In this document: one piece after another, positions 40,674 through 49,325 of the stretch
How the letters are laid out: each line of letters starts with the position of its first letter
How positions within the stretch are numbered: position 1 is the first letter of the stretch
From: Parcubacteria bacterium C7867-001
Lineage (GTDB): Bacteria > Patescibacteria > Paceibacteria > UBA9973 > UBA2103
Direction: 5' to 3'
Assembly (NCBI GenBank): GCA_001189095.1
Contig: LFCK01000001.1
Span: 248,001 to 312,000, forward strand
Length of the DNA: 64,000 nt
Notes under the pieces: model-generated
Databases searched by the model: none
What the model was told of the DNA's origin: nothing
The model's input: only the letters and a program-made list of their open reading frames with translations
Translations under genes and position numbers: made by a program

Positions 40674-41108
40674 ATGGCGAATAAGCCAAGCGGGTACGGA
40701 TGGTTCTTCATCGCGACGTTCCTGATCTCAGGGCTCGTGATGGGGGATTTCATTCTCTCCCTCTCGAATACGTACCGCTCGCATGTTGCGATTGAATTCA
40801 CGATTTTCGCGTGGATCATCACTGCCTTCGGGCTTCTCACCTACATGGTGCAGATGGCCCGTTCGCACGGGGCGCATGTCCGAACGATTACGTTTCTGAC
40901 AAGCGTCGTCGCTGCGATGGGTATGTATTACCTCTTCGAGCAATTGCTCCCTGCGTCGTTCGCGAAGCAATTCGCTCCCGGTCCGGGCGGCATGATCGCA
41001 CACGGACTCCTTCTGCTTATCCCGTGGTGGGGCGTGGCAGGGGCCATCTCGCTTCTCGTCCCCGCGCTCGTCGAGCGTCGGTGGAGGGTGGTTGCGATGC
41101 ATTCGTAA
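40674..41108 (+). CDS. Membrane protein, four helices, unknown
   Basis: 144 aa. Predicted helices about 9-29, 40-62, 69-90 and 108-130. Not recognised. The start has a CGGAGAT SD about 8 nt upstream, a leader hairpin and an own terminator, like other SD-type genes. Confidence 0.75.
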   Translation: MANKPSGYGWFFIATFLISGLVMGDFILSLSNTYRSHVAIEFTIFAWIITAFGLLTYMVQMARSHGAHVRTITFLTSVVAAMGMYYLFEQLLPASFAKQFAPGPGGMIAHGLLLLIPWWGVAGAISLLVPALVERRWRVVAMHS

Positions 41109-41118
41109 CGTAATAAAA

Positions 41119-41150
41119 AGGGCCGCGCTTCGCGCGGCCCTTTATCTTTT
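41119..41150 (+). terminator. Rho-independent terminator
   Basis: Stem agggccgcgc / gcgcggccct, loop ttc, then TTATCTTTT. Confidence 0.9.
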
Positions 41151-41169
41151 CCTATATACTACTAGCTAC

Positions 41170-42315
41170 ATGAGTTGGCATACGTTCTTTGGTCACCCCA
41201 AACGGGAGTCGGCAGCATTGTTTGATATCGGTTCAGGCTCCGTCGGCGGCGCCTATGCTGTTTTTGAAGATGGTATGCCACCGCGCATGGTTTTCTCCCG
41301 CCGCATAGGAATTGAAAACCACGAGGGAGAATCCCTCGAAGCATCCACACTGCGCGCCTGCGCACTCGCTGCGAACGCACTTACGACCGAAGGACCAACT
41401 GTTCTCCGGCAGATAGCGGGCGACGCGCGGGTCACCTCAATTTTCGTAACTCTTTCTTCGCCATGGCAGAAAACCAGCGCGCGCACCCAAACAATCGAAG
41501 AGAAAAAGCCGTTCGTTTTCACAAAATCCCAGATGCAGGCTGCCATGAGCGCCGAAAAGCGGGATGCCGACTGGATATCGACCGGAGAATTCGTCATCGG
41601 CACCTTCCTCAACGGCTATAAAGTAGAGAACCCATTCGGGAAAAAGGTTACTCGCGTCGATATGAGCATCCTTTCCTCCGCTATTTCAGGAAAGATGCGT
41701 AAGGGAATTGAGGAAATCATCCGACACGCTTTTCATTCGCATGCCGGCAGCGTATCCGCCTTCATTCCGGTCGCGTATGAAGTCTTCCGCGATCTCTACC
41801 CGCACGAAAAGGAGTTTATGCTCATCGATGTATCGTCCGAAGCGACGGACGTCGCCTGCGTGCATGAAGGCGTTCTCGTCGACGCAGCCACAGCTCCCAC
41901 CGGAATCGGCAGCATCGCGCGATCAGTTGTAGGAAATACCGGCATTCACGCGGTGGGTGGTGACCTCGTCGATCCCGCGCGCACCGTAAAGCCAACCGAG
42001 GAAGTGAAAAAGGCGCAGGACGCATGGATCACCTCGCTTCGCGACACACTCACCAAGATGGGTGAGAGCCGCTCGCTCCCGCGCACCGTCTTCCTCCTTT
42101 CAAACAAGGACACTCGCGAATATTTAAAGAAAACACTCGAAAGCGACGCGTTCCATCCGCTCTGGCTTTCGGACGAACCGCTCAAGATTCTGCCGGTCGT
42201 CCCGTCGCACTTCACGCCGCTCGTGAAAACCATCGCGGAATCGGAGGGTGATGTCTCGCTCATGATCCTCGCGCTTTCCTACGCAAAAACCCGCGAGTCA
42301 AAAGGAGGGAAATAG
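41170..42315 (+). CDS. PilM/FtsA-like actin-fold ATPase
   Basis: 381 aa. N-terminal phosphate-1-like FDIGSGSVGGAYAVF, second phosphate-like FMLIDVSSEATDVACV, and GIGSIARSVV: the ASKHA/PilM pattern. In CPR genomes such proteins sit with type IV pilus or envelope genes. Next to the gp47-like membrane protein, a cytoplasmic scaffold for an envelope machine is a reasonable inference. TATACT (41155-41160) is 9 nt before ATG 41170. Confidence 0.78.
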   Translation: MSWHTFFGHPKRESAALFDIGSGSVGGAYAVFEDGMPPRMVFSRRIGIENHEGESLEASTLRACALAANALTTEGPTVLRQIAGDARVTSIFVTLSSPWQKTSARTQTIEEKKPFVFTKSQMQAAMSAEKRDADWISTGEFVIGTFLNGYKVENPFGKKVTRVDMSILSSAISGKMRKGIEEIIRHAFHSHAGSVSAFIPVAYEVFRDLYPHEKEFMLIDVSSEATDVACVHEGVLVDAATAPTGIGSIARSVVGNTGIHAVGGDLVDPARTVKPTEEVKKAQDAWITSLRDTLTKMGESRSLPRTVFLLSNKDTREYLKKTLESDAFHPLWLSDEPLKILPVVPSHFTPLVKTIAESEGDVSLMILALSYAKTRESKGGK

Positions 42316-42382
42316 GCCCCATCCCCAATAAACAGGCGCTCGTTATAAATTGTGTATCCCGTGGGGTATACTTTCCTTACCT

Positions 42383-43624
42383 ATGGCACGAACCGTCACT
42401 GACATCATCCCGCCCTCACGCAGACGCCAGATGGAGCCTATGTCGATGCGTGAAGAATCCCTTCCGCCTCAGCGTCCCATTGCTCCAAAACGCCCTCGCC
42501 GCGGATTCCCGTACGGAACCGCCATCATTGCACTCCTTATTGTTGCCGGCTCAGTTGCCGCACTCTTCGTCTTTTCAGGAGCAAAAGTCGAGGTGACCCC
42601 GAAGACCTTTGTTGCATCTATTTCAAGCGACTTCACCGCAACCCAAGGCGGCGGCGACCTTCCTTTTGAAATCGTGACCGTAGAAAAAACCGGCACGAAG
42701 TCGGTGAAGGCGGAAAGCACCGTGACCGCAAATGATTCCGCACAGGGAACTATCACCATCTACAACACGCAAGCAGCAGCACAAGCGCTCATCACCAACA
42801 CCCGCTTTGAATCTCCGGAGGGTCTTATCTTCCGCATCCATGCCCCAGTCACCGTCCCAGCTGGTTCGACCGAAAATCCAGGCACCGTCTCGGCAACCGT
42901 CTTCGCCGATCAGGGTGGCGAAAAGTACAACATTCCTGCAGCAAGCTTCACGCTTCCAGGACTTAAGGGCGGGAAGTCCTTCACACAGGTGTATGCAAAA
43001 TCGACAGGCGCAATGACGGGCGGATTCTCGGGCAGCCGCCCATCAGTCGGCGAAGCAACCCGTCAGGCACAAAAAGGTCCGCTTGAGTCCGCGCTCAAAG
43101 AAGAGCTTCAGAAGTCGCTAGGAGCTCAAATGAAAGAAGGCTACATCCTCATCCCAAGCAGCGTGACGACCAGCTTCACACCAGTACCAGACACGGCCGG
43201 AGAAAACAATCAGGTGGTTATCGCAGAAAAGGGAATTATGACCGCAGTCATCTTCCCGAACGAAGCGCTTGCGAAAGCAATCGCGTTCAAGGTAGTTCCG
43301 ATGTACGCCGGCGAGCCAGTCACCCTTTCTAACCCTGAAGGTCTTACGTTCGCTCCTTCCGCGTCCTCAACCCCCGCAAGCGGCAAGCCGTATACCTTCA
43401 ATCTCTCAGGTTCGACCACCCTCGTCTGGACCATAGATACGGCCAAGATAGGCGGTGCTGTGGCGGGTAAGAAGCGCGAATCGGCAGAAGCTATCCTCAT
43501 GGGCTTCCCAGAAATAGACAAGGCCATTCTCGTCCTTCGCCCCTTCTTTGCAACGACCTTCCCCGCAGATCCAGCTAAAATCACCATCGACGTGGTGACC
43601 CCCGCAAAAGAGGAAAAGAAGTAG
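42383..43624 (+). CDS. Baseplate J/gp47-like membrane-anchored protein
   Basis: 413 aa. A basic, proline-rich N-terminus, membrane helix about 45-67, then a beta-rich domain starting AKVEVTPKTF with repeats of the type GTITIYNTQ, LITNTRFESPEGLIF and GTVSATVFADQGGEKYNI, as in baseplate J/gp47-type domains. External assembly protein is inferred. TATACT (42367-42372) lies 10 nt before ATG 42383; the longer frame from 42350 covers this -10. Confidence 0.78.
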   Translation: MARTVTDIIPPSRRRQMEPMSMREESLPPQRPIAPKRPRRGFPYGTAIIALLIVAGSVAALFVFSGAKVEVTPKTFVASISSDFTATQGGGDLPFEIVTVEKTGTKSVKAESTVTANDSAQGTITIYNTQAAAQALITNTRFESPEGLIFRIHAPVTVPAGSTENPGTVSATVFADQGGEKYNIPAASFTLPGLKGGKSFTQVYAKSTGAMTGGFSGSRPSVGEATRQAQKGPLESALKEELQKSLGAQMKEGYILIPSSVTTSFTPVPDTAGENNQVVIAEKGIMTAVIFPNEALAKAIAFKVVPMYAGEPVTLSNPEGLTFAPSASSTPASGKPYTFNLSGSTTLVWTIDTAKIGGAVAGKKRESAEAILMGFPEIDKAILVLRPFFATTFPADPAKITIDVVTPAKEEKK

Positions 43625-43626
43625 GG

Positions 43627-43655
43627 TTGACGCCATTATCTGTCTCTGCTAATCT
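43627..43655 (+). promoter_or_regulatory. Promoter of infA and the ribosomal operon
   Basis: TTGACG (43627-43632), 17 nt, TAATCT (43650-43655). It begins 2 nt after the upstream stop. The expected start leaves about 8 nt of leader before infA and no SD. Confidence 0.7.
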
Positions 43656-43670
43656 AATCAAGCTTCACAC

Positions 43671-43886
43671 ATGGAGGGAAACAAGGAAGACGCACCAACC
43701 GGCATTGTCGAAGAAGTGCTACCAAATTCCTTGTTCCGGGTTCGTATGCCGCAGGGAGAGCTCGTGCTCGCCTACCTCGCTGGAAAAATGCGGCTGCACC
43801 GGATTCGAGTCCTTGTAGGGGACCAGGTTGAACTGGTACTAGACCCCTACGGAGGACGCGCTCGCATTGTGAGGCGTTTATCCTAA
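43671..43886 (+). CDS. infA: Translation initiation factor IF-1
   Basis: 71 aa, S1-like OB fold: GIVEEVLPNSLFRVRMPQGE, then LAYLAGKMRLHRIRVLVGDQ and the basic end. Lies in the usual place ahead of rpmJ-rpsM-rpsK-rpsD-rpoA-rplQ. Confidence 0.94.
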   Translation: MEGNKEDAPTGIVEEVLPNSLFRVRMPQGELVLAYLAGKMRLHRIRVLVGDQVELVLDPYGGRARIVRRLS

Positions 43887-43894
43887 ACCCTACG

Positions 43895-44011
43895 ATGAAA
43901 GTACGCGCTTCAATCAAGGCACAACAGCCAGGTGATATCCTCGTCCGCCGCAAAGGGCGTCTTTTTCGTATCAATAAGCTCAAGCCGCGCCGCAAGGCTC
44001 GTCAGGGCTAA
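43895..44011 (+). CDS. rpmJ: Ribosomal protein L36, zinc-free form
   Basis: 38 aa, MKVRASIKAQQPGDILVRRK then GRLFRINKLKPRRKARQG. The start and the basic RQG end are diagnostic of L36. All four zinc ligands (three Cys, one His) are absent, so this is the C-minus form. It lies 8 nt after infA and 15 nt before rpsM. Confidence 0.93.
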   Translation: MKVRASIKAQQPGDILVRRKGRLFRINKLKPRRKARQG

Positions 44012-44026
44012 TTAATTTTCGTACAC

Positions 44027-44407
44027 ATGCGTATTGCCGGCGTTACCATTCCAGACGATAAGCAGCTCGCGTACTCGTTGCCTTTGATTTACGGCATCGG
44101 CAAGACGCGCGCGCTCTCAATCCTCGCAACGGCGAAGATCGACCCGACCACGAAGGGTAAGGATCTTTCGTCTGCACAGGAAAAGGAAGTCCGCGAACTC
44201 GCCGAAGGCTTCACCATCGAAGGTGAGCTCCGCCGCGAAATCGGCCAGAACGTGAAGCGTTTGAAGGATATCGGCACGAAGCGCGGAACGCGCCATGCTC
44301 GCCGCCTTCCCGTGAAGAATCAGCGCACGAAGACCAACTCGCGCACCGTCCGCGGCAATACGCGCAAGACCATGGGTTCGGGTCGCCGTACGCTTGAGAA
44401 GACATAA
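44027..44407 (+). CDS. rpsM: Ribosomal protein S13
   Basis: 126 aa. RIAGVTIPDDKQLAYSLPLI, YGIGKTRA and the C-terminal GTRHARRLPVKNQRTKTNSR are S13 signatures. Confidence 0.97.
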   Translation: MRIAGVTIPDDKQLAYSLPLIYGIGKTRALSILATAKIDPTTKGKDLSSAQEKEVRELAEGFTIEGELRREIGQNVKRLKDIGTKRGTRHARRLPVKNQRTKTNSRTVRGNTRKTMGSGRRTLEKT

Positions 44408-44432
44408 AATTTAAGCCTTTTGTAATTTACCT

Positions 44433-44867
44433 ATGGGAAAGAAACGAATCATCAAGAAGAGCGGCAAAGGCCTCGATCAGGGACGCAAGGAGCGCGCCCT
44501 TTCGAAAATCGCAAAGAAGCGCATCGAGCGCGGTATTCTTCACGTTGAAGCAACCTTCAACAACACCAAGTGCGTCCTTACGGACGAGAAGGGCAATGCC
44601 GTCATGTCTTCTTCCGCAGGTGCGCTCGGCTTCTCTGGCGCCCGCAAGTCGACCCCGTACGCAGCCGCTAAGGTCGGTGAACTTCTCGGCGAAAAGGCAG
44701 CAGTCATCGGCCTTAAGGAGGCTTCCGTCATCATCCGCGGCATCGGTGCTGGTCGCGAATCAGCTCTCCGCGCATTCGCAGGAAAGGGTATCGCTATCCG
44801 CGCTATTAAGGACGCAACGCCGGTTCCGCACAACGGCCCGCGCCCACCTAAGCCTCGTCGCGTCTAA
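44433..44867 (+). CDS. rpsK: Ribosomal protein S11
   Basis: 144 aa with an extended basic N-terminus. ILHVEATFNNTKCVLTDEKG, RKSTPYAAAKV and the C-terminal PVPHNGPRPPKPRRV are S11 signatures. Confidence 0.97.
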   Translation: MGKKRIIKKSGKGLDQGRKERALSKIAKKRIERGILHVEATFNNTKCVLTDEKGNAVMSSSAGALGFSGARKSTPYAAAKVGELLGEKAAVIGLKEASVIIRGIGAGRESALRAFAGKGIAIRAIKDATPVPHNGPRPPKPRRV

Positions 44868-44873
44868 ACTCAT

Positions 44874-45482
44874 ATGAAAATCGGACCAAAATACAAAATC
44901 GCTAAGCGCCTCGGAGCATCAGTCTTCGACAAGACGCAGTCCCAGAAATTCGCCCTCTCGCAGGAGCGCAAGTTCAAGGCGCGCCCACGCGGCCGCGGCC
45001 AGACGGAATTCGGCAAGCAGCTTCTCGAAAAGCAGAAGGTGCGCATGACCTACGGCATTTCTGAAAAGCAGTTCGGCAACTACGTCGAGTCGGCTATGCA
45101 TACGCACGGCGCAAGTCCTGTAGAAATCCTCCACCGTTCGCTCGAGATGCGTCTCGACAACATCACCTACCGCCTCGGCCTCGCGGCAAGTCGTCGTGCT
45201 GCTCGCCAGATGGTCTCTCACGGACACATCACGGTGAACGGCATCAAGACGACGATTCCGTCGCGCGCCATCCGCATCGGGGACCGCATCGCAGTCCGCG
45301 AGGGAAGCAAGGGCTCCGCGCTCTTCACGAACTTCGGCGAGAAGTTCATGGAGCGCCCGCTTCCGTCGTGGCTTACGTGGAATCCGAAGTCGATGGAAGG
45401 CGGCGTGGCCGTCATGCCGACCGCGGAATCCGCGGATCCGGCTGGCGACCTCGTGTCGGTGCTCTCGTTCTACAGCCGTTAA
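44874..45482 (+). CDS. rpsD: Ribosomal protein S4, zinc-free form
   Basis: 202 aa. S4 domain with RLDNITYRLGLAASRRAARQ and HITVNG. The N-terminal zinc-binding cysteines of the C-plus form are absent. Starts 6 nt after rpsK. Confidence 0.97.
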   Translation: MKIGPKYKIAKRLGASVFDKTQSQKFALSQERKFKARPRGRGQTEFGKQLLEKQKVRMTYGISEKQFGNYVESAMHTHGASPVEILHRSLEMRLDNITYRLGLAASRRAARQMVSHGHITVNGIKTTIPSRAIRIGDRIAVREGSKGSALFTNFGEKFMERPLPSWLTWNPKSMEGGVAVMPTAESADPAGDLVSVLSFYSR

Positions 45483-45512
45483 TTTTTATTCAAAGGTAAT
45501 TACGATTGAGTT

Positions 45513-46472
45513 ATGGAATACCACATCACGCTCCCCTCTAAGCCTCGCGTCCAATCGGAAGACGGCGTACAAGGCATTTACGAGATAGATTCGCTCTATC
45601 CGGGCTACGGCCACACCCTCGGCAACTCGCTTCGCCGCATTATCCTTTCCTCGCTTCCGGGCGCGGCCGTCACGACCGTGAAGATCGAAGACGTTCAGCA
45701 TGAATTCTCGACCATCGAGGGCGTGCGCGAGTCCGTCATGGAAATTTTGCTCAACCTCAAGCGCGTCCATTTCGTGCTTCATGGCGATGAGCCACAGACC
45801 ATTAAGCTCTCGGTAAAGGGCGCAAAGCAGGTGACTGCTGGCGATTTCACCCTTCCGTCGCAGGTAACTATCGCAAATCCGGAGCAGCACATCGCTGATG
45901 TTTCTGGAAAGGTTGCACTCGAACTCGAAGCAACCATCGAACGCGGCCTCGGCTACGTTCCGCGCGAAATGCTTACTAAGGAGAAAGTCGACATCGGCGT
46001 TATCGCGCTTGATGCGACCTTCACCCCGATTCGCCGCGTGAACTACGAAGTAGAAAACATGCGCGTCGGTGATCGCACGGACTTCAACCGCTTGAAGATC
46101 CTTATCGAGACGAACGGCACCATCTCGCCGCGCGAAGCGCTCGAGAAGTCTATCGAAATAATGATCCATCAGCTCAAATCGATCGTTGGCTTCCAAGAGG
46201 AAGTTGAGGAGAGTGAGATCCCGACCATGATCGGCGCTGATGAAATGCCGAAGTCTTCTGCAGGGAAGGACCCGGCGAAGATGAAGCTTGAAGAACTCGA
46301 GCTCTCGACCCGCACGACTTCCGCCCTTACGGACGGTGGTGTGAAGACGGTCGCTGGCCTTATCCGCAAGACCGCCTCGGCGCTCAAGGAACTCGACGGC
46401 GTCGGCGACAAGGCTATCGAGGAAATCAGCGAAGCTCTCGATAAGCTCGGACTCGAGCTCAAGGGCGAGTAA
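45513..46472 (+). CDS. rpoA: RNA polymerase subunit alpha
   Basis: 319 aa. N-terminal assembly domain (YPGYGHTLGNSLRRIILSSL) and an intact C-terminal domain (about 255-315; LELSTRTTSALTDGGVKTVA) with the helix-hairpin-helix that contacts UP elements and activators. Confidence 0.98.
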   Translation: MEYHITLPSKPRVQSEDGVQGIYEIDSLYPGYGHTLGNSLRRIILSSLPGAAVTTVKIEDVQHEFSTIEGVRESVMEILLNLKRVHFVLHGDEPQTIKLSVKGAKQVTAGDFTLPSQVTIANPEQHIADVSGKVALELEATIERGLGYVPREMLTKEKVDIGVIALDATFTPIRRVNYEVENMRVGDRTDFNRLKILIETNGTISPREALEKSIEIMIHQLKSIVGFQEEVEESEIPTMIGADEMPKSSAGKDPAKMKLEELELSTRTTSALTDGGVKTVAGLIRKTASALKELDGVGDKAIEEISEALDKLGLELKGE

Positions 46473-46508
46473 GTTGCTCAAATCAAGGAACACCTGTAAA
46501 ACAACGGT

Positions 46509-46865
46509 ATGCGACATCACGTAAAAGGACGGAATTTCGGGCGAACCAAGGACCAGCGCACAGCGCTGCTCCGTTCGCTTGCCCGTTCACTCGTGATCCA
46601 CGAGCGCATCTCGACCACCGAAGCGAAGGCTAAAGAGCTCCGCCCAATCATCGAGAAGCTCGTGACCCGCGCTCGCACCGACACGGTGGCTAACCGCCGC
46701 CTCGTCAGCGCCCGCCTCGGCGGAGACGACGCTGCAACGGTGAAGCTCTTCAATACCATCGCGCCTCGCTTTGCAGAGCGTGCTGGCGGCTACACCCGCA
46801 TCGTTAAGCGCTCGAAGATTGCGCTCGACGGCCGCAAACTCGCGTACATCGCCTTCGTCAACTAA
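46509..46865 (+). CDS. rplQ: Ribosomal protein L17
   Basis: 118 aa. RHHVKGRNFGRTKDQRTALL and ITTEAKAKELRPIIEKL-like region are L17 signatures; full length. Confidence 0.97.
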   Translation: MRHHVKGRNFGRTKDQRTALLRSLARSLVIHERISTTEAKAKELRPIIEKLVTRARTDTVANRRLVSARLGGDDAATVKLFNTIAPRFAERAGGYTRIVKRSKIALDGRKLAYIAFVN

Positions 46866-46869
46866 ACCT

Positions 46870-47274
46870 ATGCCTGCCTACAAGACCAAAACTTCAGTCG
46901 TTAAGAATCGCGTCGCTGTCATGCCGCGTATTTCGTATGCAATCGATGCATCCGGAAAAAACCTCGGCCGTGTCGCAAGCGATGCTGCTATGGCGCTCCT
47001 CGGTAAGAAGTCCGCGCATTACGAAAAGAATGCCGTGCTCAACGTCGAGGTAACCGTTTCAAACGTCTCGAAGATGGTCCTCACGGAGAAGCGCCTTCGC
47101 GACAAGAGCTACCTCCGCTACTCCGGCTATCCGGGCGCGCTCTATGAGACCAAGCTTCCAGAGATGGTTGCAAAGAAGGGTAAAGAAGAAGTTCTTCGCC
47201 GTGCTGTCATGGGCATGATCCCGCGCAACGGTCTCCGCAAGGAGCGCATGAAGCGTCTTATCCTCGTCGATTAA
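46870..47274 (+). CDS. rplM: Ribosomal protein L13
   Basis: 134 aa. YAIDASGKNLGRVASDAAMA, VTVSNVSKMVLTEKRLRDKS and the GMIPRNGLRKERMKRL block are L13. ATG 46870 (MPAYKTK), 4 nt after rplQ; the longer frame from 46771 lies inside rplQ. Confidence 0.96.
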   Translation: MPAYKTKTSVVKNRVAVMPRISYAIDASGKNLGRVASDAAMALLGKKSAHYEKNAVLNVEVTVSNVSKMVLTEKRLRDKSYLRYSGYPGALYETKLPEMVAKKGKEEVLRRAVMGMIPRNGLRKERMKRLILVD

Positions 47275-47279
47275 ATTAT

Positions 47280-47681
47280 ATGTCTGACACCAATTACACT
47301 CTCGCCATCGGCCGCCGCAAGACCGCAACCGCGCGCGTCCGCATCTCGCCGGCCTCAAAGACCACAATCATGGTGAACGGCATGGACGCGAAGGACTATT
47401 TCAAGACTGCAGAGCGCGCAGGCGTTCCGACGCAGGCCCTTCATGTCTTCGGTGAAGCTGCGAAGAACTACCTCGTCGAGGTAAAGGCAGCTGGAGGCGG
47501 TCTCTCGGCTCAGGCAGACGCTGTCCGCCACGGCATCGCTCGCGCGCTCACGAAGCTCGACGCAGCGAACCGCCCAGCTCTCAAGGAAGCAGGCTTCCTC
47601 ACTCGCGACCCTCGCGCTGTGGAGCGCAAGAAGCCGGGTCTTCTTAAGGCCCGCAAGCGCGGAGCTTGGAGCAAGCGTTAA
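47280..47681 (+). CDS. rpsI: Ribosomal protein S9
   Basis: 133 aa. AIGRRKTATARVRISPAS, GGGLSAQADAVRHGIARAL and the C-terminal KKPGLLKARKRGAWSKR with the tRNA-contacting lysine/arginine tail. Last gene of the ribosomal cluster, followed by a strong terminator. Confidence 0.97.
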   Translation: MSDTNYTLAIGRRKTATARVRISPASKTTIMVNGMDAKDYFKTAERAGVPTQALHVFGEAAKNYLVEVKAAGGGLSAQADAVRHGIARALTKLDAANRPALKEAGFLTRDPRAVERKKPGLLKARKRGAWSKR

Positions 47682-47687
47682 TACTCC

Positions 47688-47719
47688 AACAAAACCCGCC
47701 GCTGGCGGGTTTTGTTTTT
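47688..47719 (+). terminator. Terminator of the ribosomal operon
   Basis: 13-bp stem aacaaaacccgcc / ggcgggttttgtt, loop gct, then TTT. A degenerate second copy lies at 48299-48332. Confidence 0.92.
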
Positions 47720-47751
47720 ACATTTACGAAACTGTGTGCAAGCATTAAAAA

Positions 47752-48267
47752 ATGCAAGAATTTCTGGCGACTCTTTCTTCAGCTGACATCATCCAGCTAC
47801 TCGTCCTTCTCACTTTAGTGATTACATTTCTTTATAGCATCTTGAGAGACTTATTCTTAGCTATTATTAAAAGAAAGAGATTGAGTTTATTGAAAGCAAC
47901 GCTTACTTACTACGATCTCCCGAAAGATAGAGGTTATAAAAAATATACAATACTTGAAATCGAGGTATATAACAGTAGTCCTAATTTAATCTCGTTAAAA
48001 ACGTTTAGAGTGGAGACTCTTGACGGTAACATTGTAGAAGACAATTGTGATTTATGGTCCAGTGGAGGCATGTGTGACCTCAAACCAAATTCAATTAGCC
48101 ATCGAAAAGTAAGCTGGTTAGATCGTAAATTATCTAAGCAGGAAGTAAAAGAACTGATGTTAATCGACTACTCAGAAAAAACTTATCGTTTTGATCCAAA
48201 TAAACATTTAACTGAGAGAACATTGAAGGAAATACCCAGCAAAGACGAGTGGCGTCATCGCCCTTAA
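47752..48267 (+). CDS. AT-rich orphan membrane-anchored protein, 171 aa
   Basis: One N-terminal helix (about 13-38) then a soluble beta-rich domain with GYKKYTILEIEVYNSSPNLI and two cysteines (DNCDL, GMCDL). Not recognised. Codon use is clearly foreign: many TTA, ATA, AGA and AAT codons, roughly 35-40 percent G+C by eye against mid-50s around it. No SD and no good promoter. It lies between the ribosomal terminator and a degenerate copy of it. Probable horizontal acquisition. Confidence 0.72.
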   Translation: MQEFLATLSSADIIQLLVLLTLVITFLYSILRDLFLAIIKRKRLSLLKATLTYYDLPKDRGYKKYTILEIEVYNSSPNLISLKTFRVETLDGNIVEDNCDLWSSGGMCDLKPNSISHRKVSWLDRKLSKQEVKELMLIDYSEKTYRFDPNKHLTERTLKEIPSKDEWRHRP

Positions 48268-48298
48268 GCTCGCAAGGAGTTTAGTATTGTTCATACCG

Positions 48299-48332
48299 AA
48301 ACAAGCCCGTCGCTGGCGGGTTCAGGGTTTTT
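48299..48332 (+). other. Degenerate copy of the ribosomal-operon terminator
   Basis: Shares cgctggcgggtt and flanking bases with 47688-47719 in the same order (A-rich left side, GGGTTTTT right side) but with a broken stem. Suggests a duplication around the AT-rich gene. Confidence 0.55.
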
Positions 48333-48340
48333 GTGGTGAT

Positions 48341-48460
48341 ATGCACCCAGACCCTGCGTACCTTGGCAGTGTTTGGAAGGATGAAAAATGTCCGCAGGTA
48401 GAATACTGCGCGGCTAGGGGCACGAATCCCGACCCCTTTCGGTCAGGTGACCAAACCTAA
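48341..48460 (+). CDS. Possible tiny protein, 39 aa
   Basis: Open frame MHPDPAYLGSVWKDEKCPQV then EYCAARGTNPDPFRSGDQT, two cysteines, compositionally protein-like. No clear SD or promoter; it directly follows a T-run. Low certainty. Confidence 0.3.
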   Translation: MHPDPAYLGSVWKDEKCPQVEYCAARGTNPDPFRSGDQT

Positions 48461-48480
48461 GGCATACGAAAGTATCGACA

Positions 48481-49233
48481 ATGTCCATCTATCAGGACCG
48501 AATCGACACGCCATTCCAGTTTATGGAACGCGTGCTCGCCAAGAGTCTCTGCATGCCGCTCGTCGACCTTAAGGGTCGATGGGGGTCGTTCAGCCCCTTT
48601 TACAACGCCTACAACGCGTCGCTCAAAGAAAAGCGGCGAGAAGGGGCGCGCGGAGCTGCAAGCTTCCTTATGTGGATGTTTCTCGCTGGCGGCTTCTCGA
48701 GCTGGTTTGCAGACGCAAACGTAACGCATGTGGACGTGGCCATCCGACTCACATTCTTCACGAGCGCTCTGGTTTGCTTCGTGTACTGGCTGTATCTCGT
48801 TTTCCTGCGAGCGCGTCTCGCGGAAAACTACAGGACGTCTGAACTCGAATACGCGAAGAATGCGATGCAGTACATCGACAGCTACAACTGGCTGCTCCGA
48901 GAGACGGATCCGAAAAATATTCGGATCTACGACCTTTCGCTGAACCAGCTTAAGGCCGTCGCTGGAAACCTCTTGATCGAACGTGCGGAATGGGTCCTCA
49001 AGTTCGAGAAAGAGAACGAGGGCTCGCCGGAAGAGCATTGGCGGGAGGCGAAGAAGCCGCTCGTCGCCAGCTTCGAGACGGCCTATGACCACCTCTACAA
49101 GCTCGGTCTCGTCGAGGACTACCGCAAGTTCGGTCGCTACTACGACATGGCTCGAATCAAGATGAATCCGCCCAAGCCGCTCACTGGTGAAGCATCGCAA
49201 GATGCGCCGGAGCGCAAAGACCAACAAGTCTGA
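48481..49233 (+). CDS. Membrane protein, two helices with long cytoplasmic domain, unknown
   Basis: 250 aa. Helices at about 57-78 and 87-109, then a helical soluble region (about 110-250) rich in Glu/Lys/Trp. Not recognised. No SD; CATACG lies 12 nt before the ATG, so a near-leaderless message is possible. A terminator follows. Confidence 0.72.
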   Translation: MSIYQDRIDTPFQFMERVLAKSLCMPLVDLKGRWGSFSPFYNAYNASLKEKRREGARGAASFLMWMFLAGGFSSWFADANVTHVDVAIRLTFFTSALVCFVYWLYLVFLRARLAENYRTSELEYAKNAMQYIDSYNWLLRETDPKNIRIYDLSLNQLKAVAGNLLIERAEWVLKFEKENEGSPEEHWREAKKPLVASFETAYDHLYKLGLVEDYRKFGRYYDMARIKMNPPKPLTGEASQDAPERKDQQV

Positions 49234-49239
49234 ATATGT

Positions 49240-49270
49240 GCGCCCACCCCAAAGGGGTGGGCGCTTTCTG
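49240..49270 (+). terminator. Rho-independent terminator
   Basis: 11-bp stem gcgcccacccc / ggggtgggcgc, loop aaa, then TTTCT. Confidence 0.9.
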
Positions 49271-49325
49271 TAACTAGCAGTTTTTGCGCTCGCAGTGTAG
49301 GGTGCAATCAGAAAAGGAGAAGGTC

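Noticed and set aside
40607..40674. Frameshift truncating alaS.
   Set aside because: The sequence after the stop holds a palindrome, -10, hairpin and SD of the next gene, and the downstream frame codes for a four-helix membrane protein, not C-Ala.
43654..43995. 113-aa minus-strand frame opposite infA/rpmJ.
   Set aside because: Arg-rich antisense shadow; infA and rpmJ on the plus strand are certain.
48400..48460. tRNA-like T-arm (gcacgaatccc between G-rich and C-rich runs).
   Set aside because: No matching acceptor, D-arm or anticodon stem could be placed on either strand.
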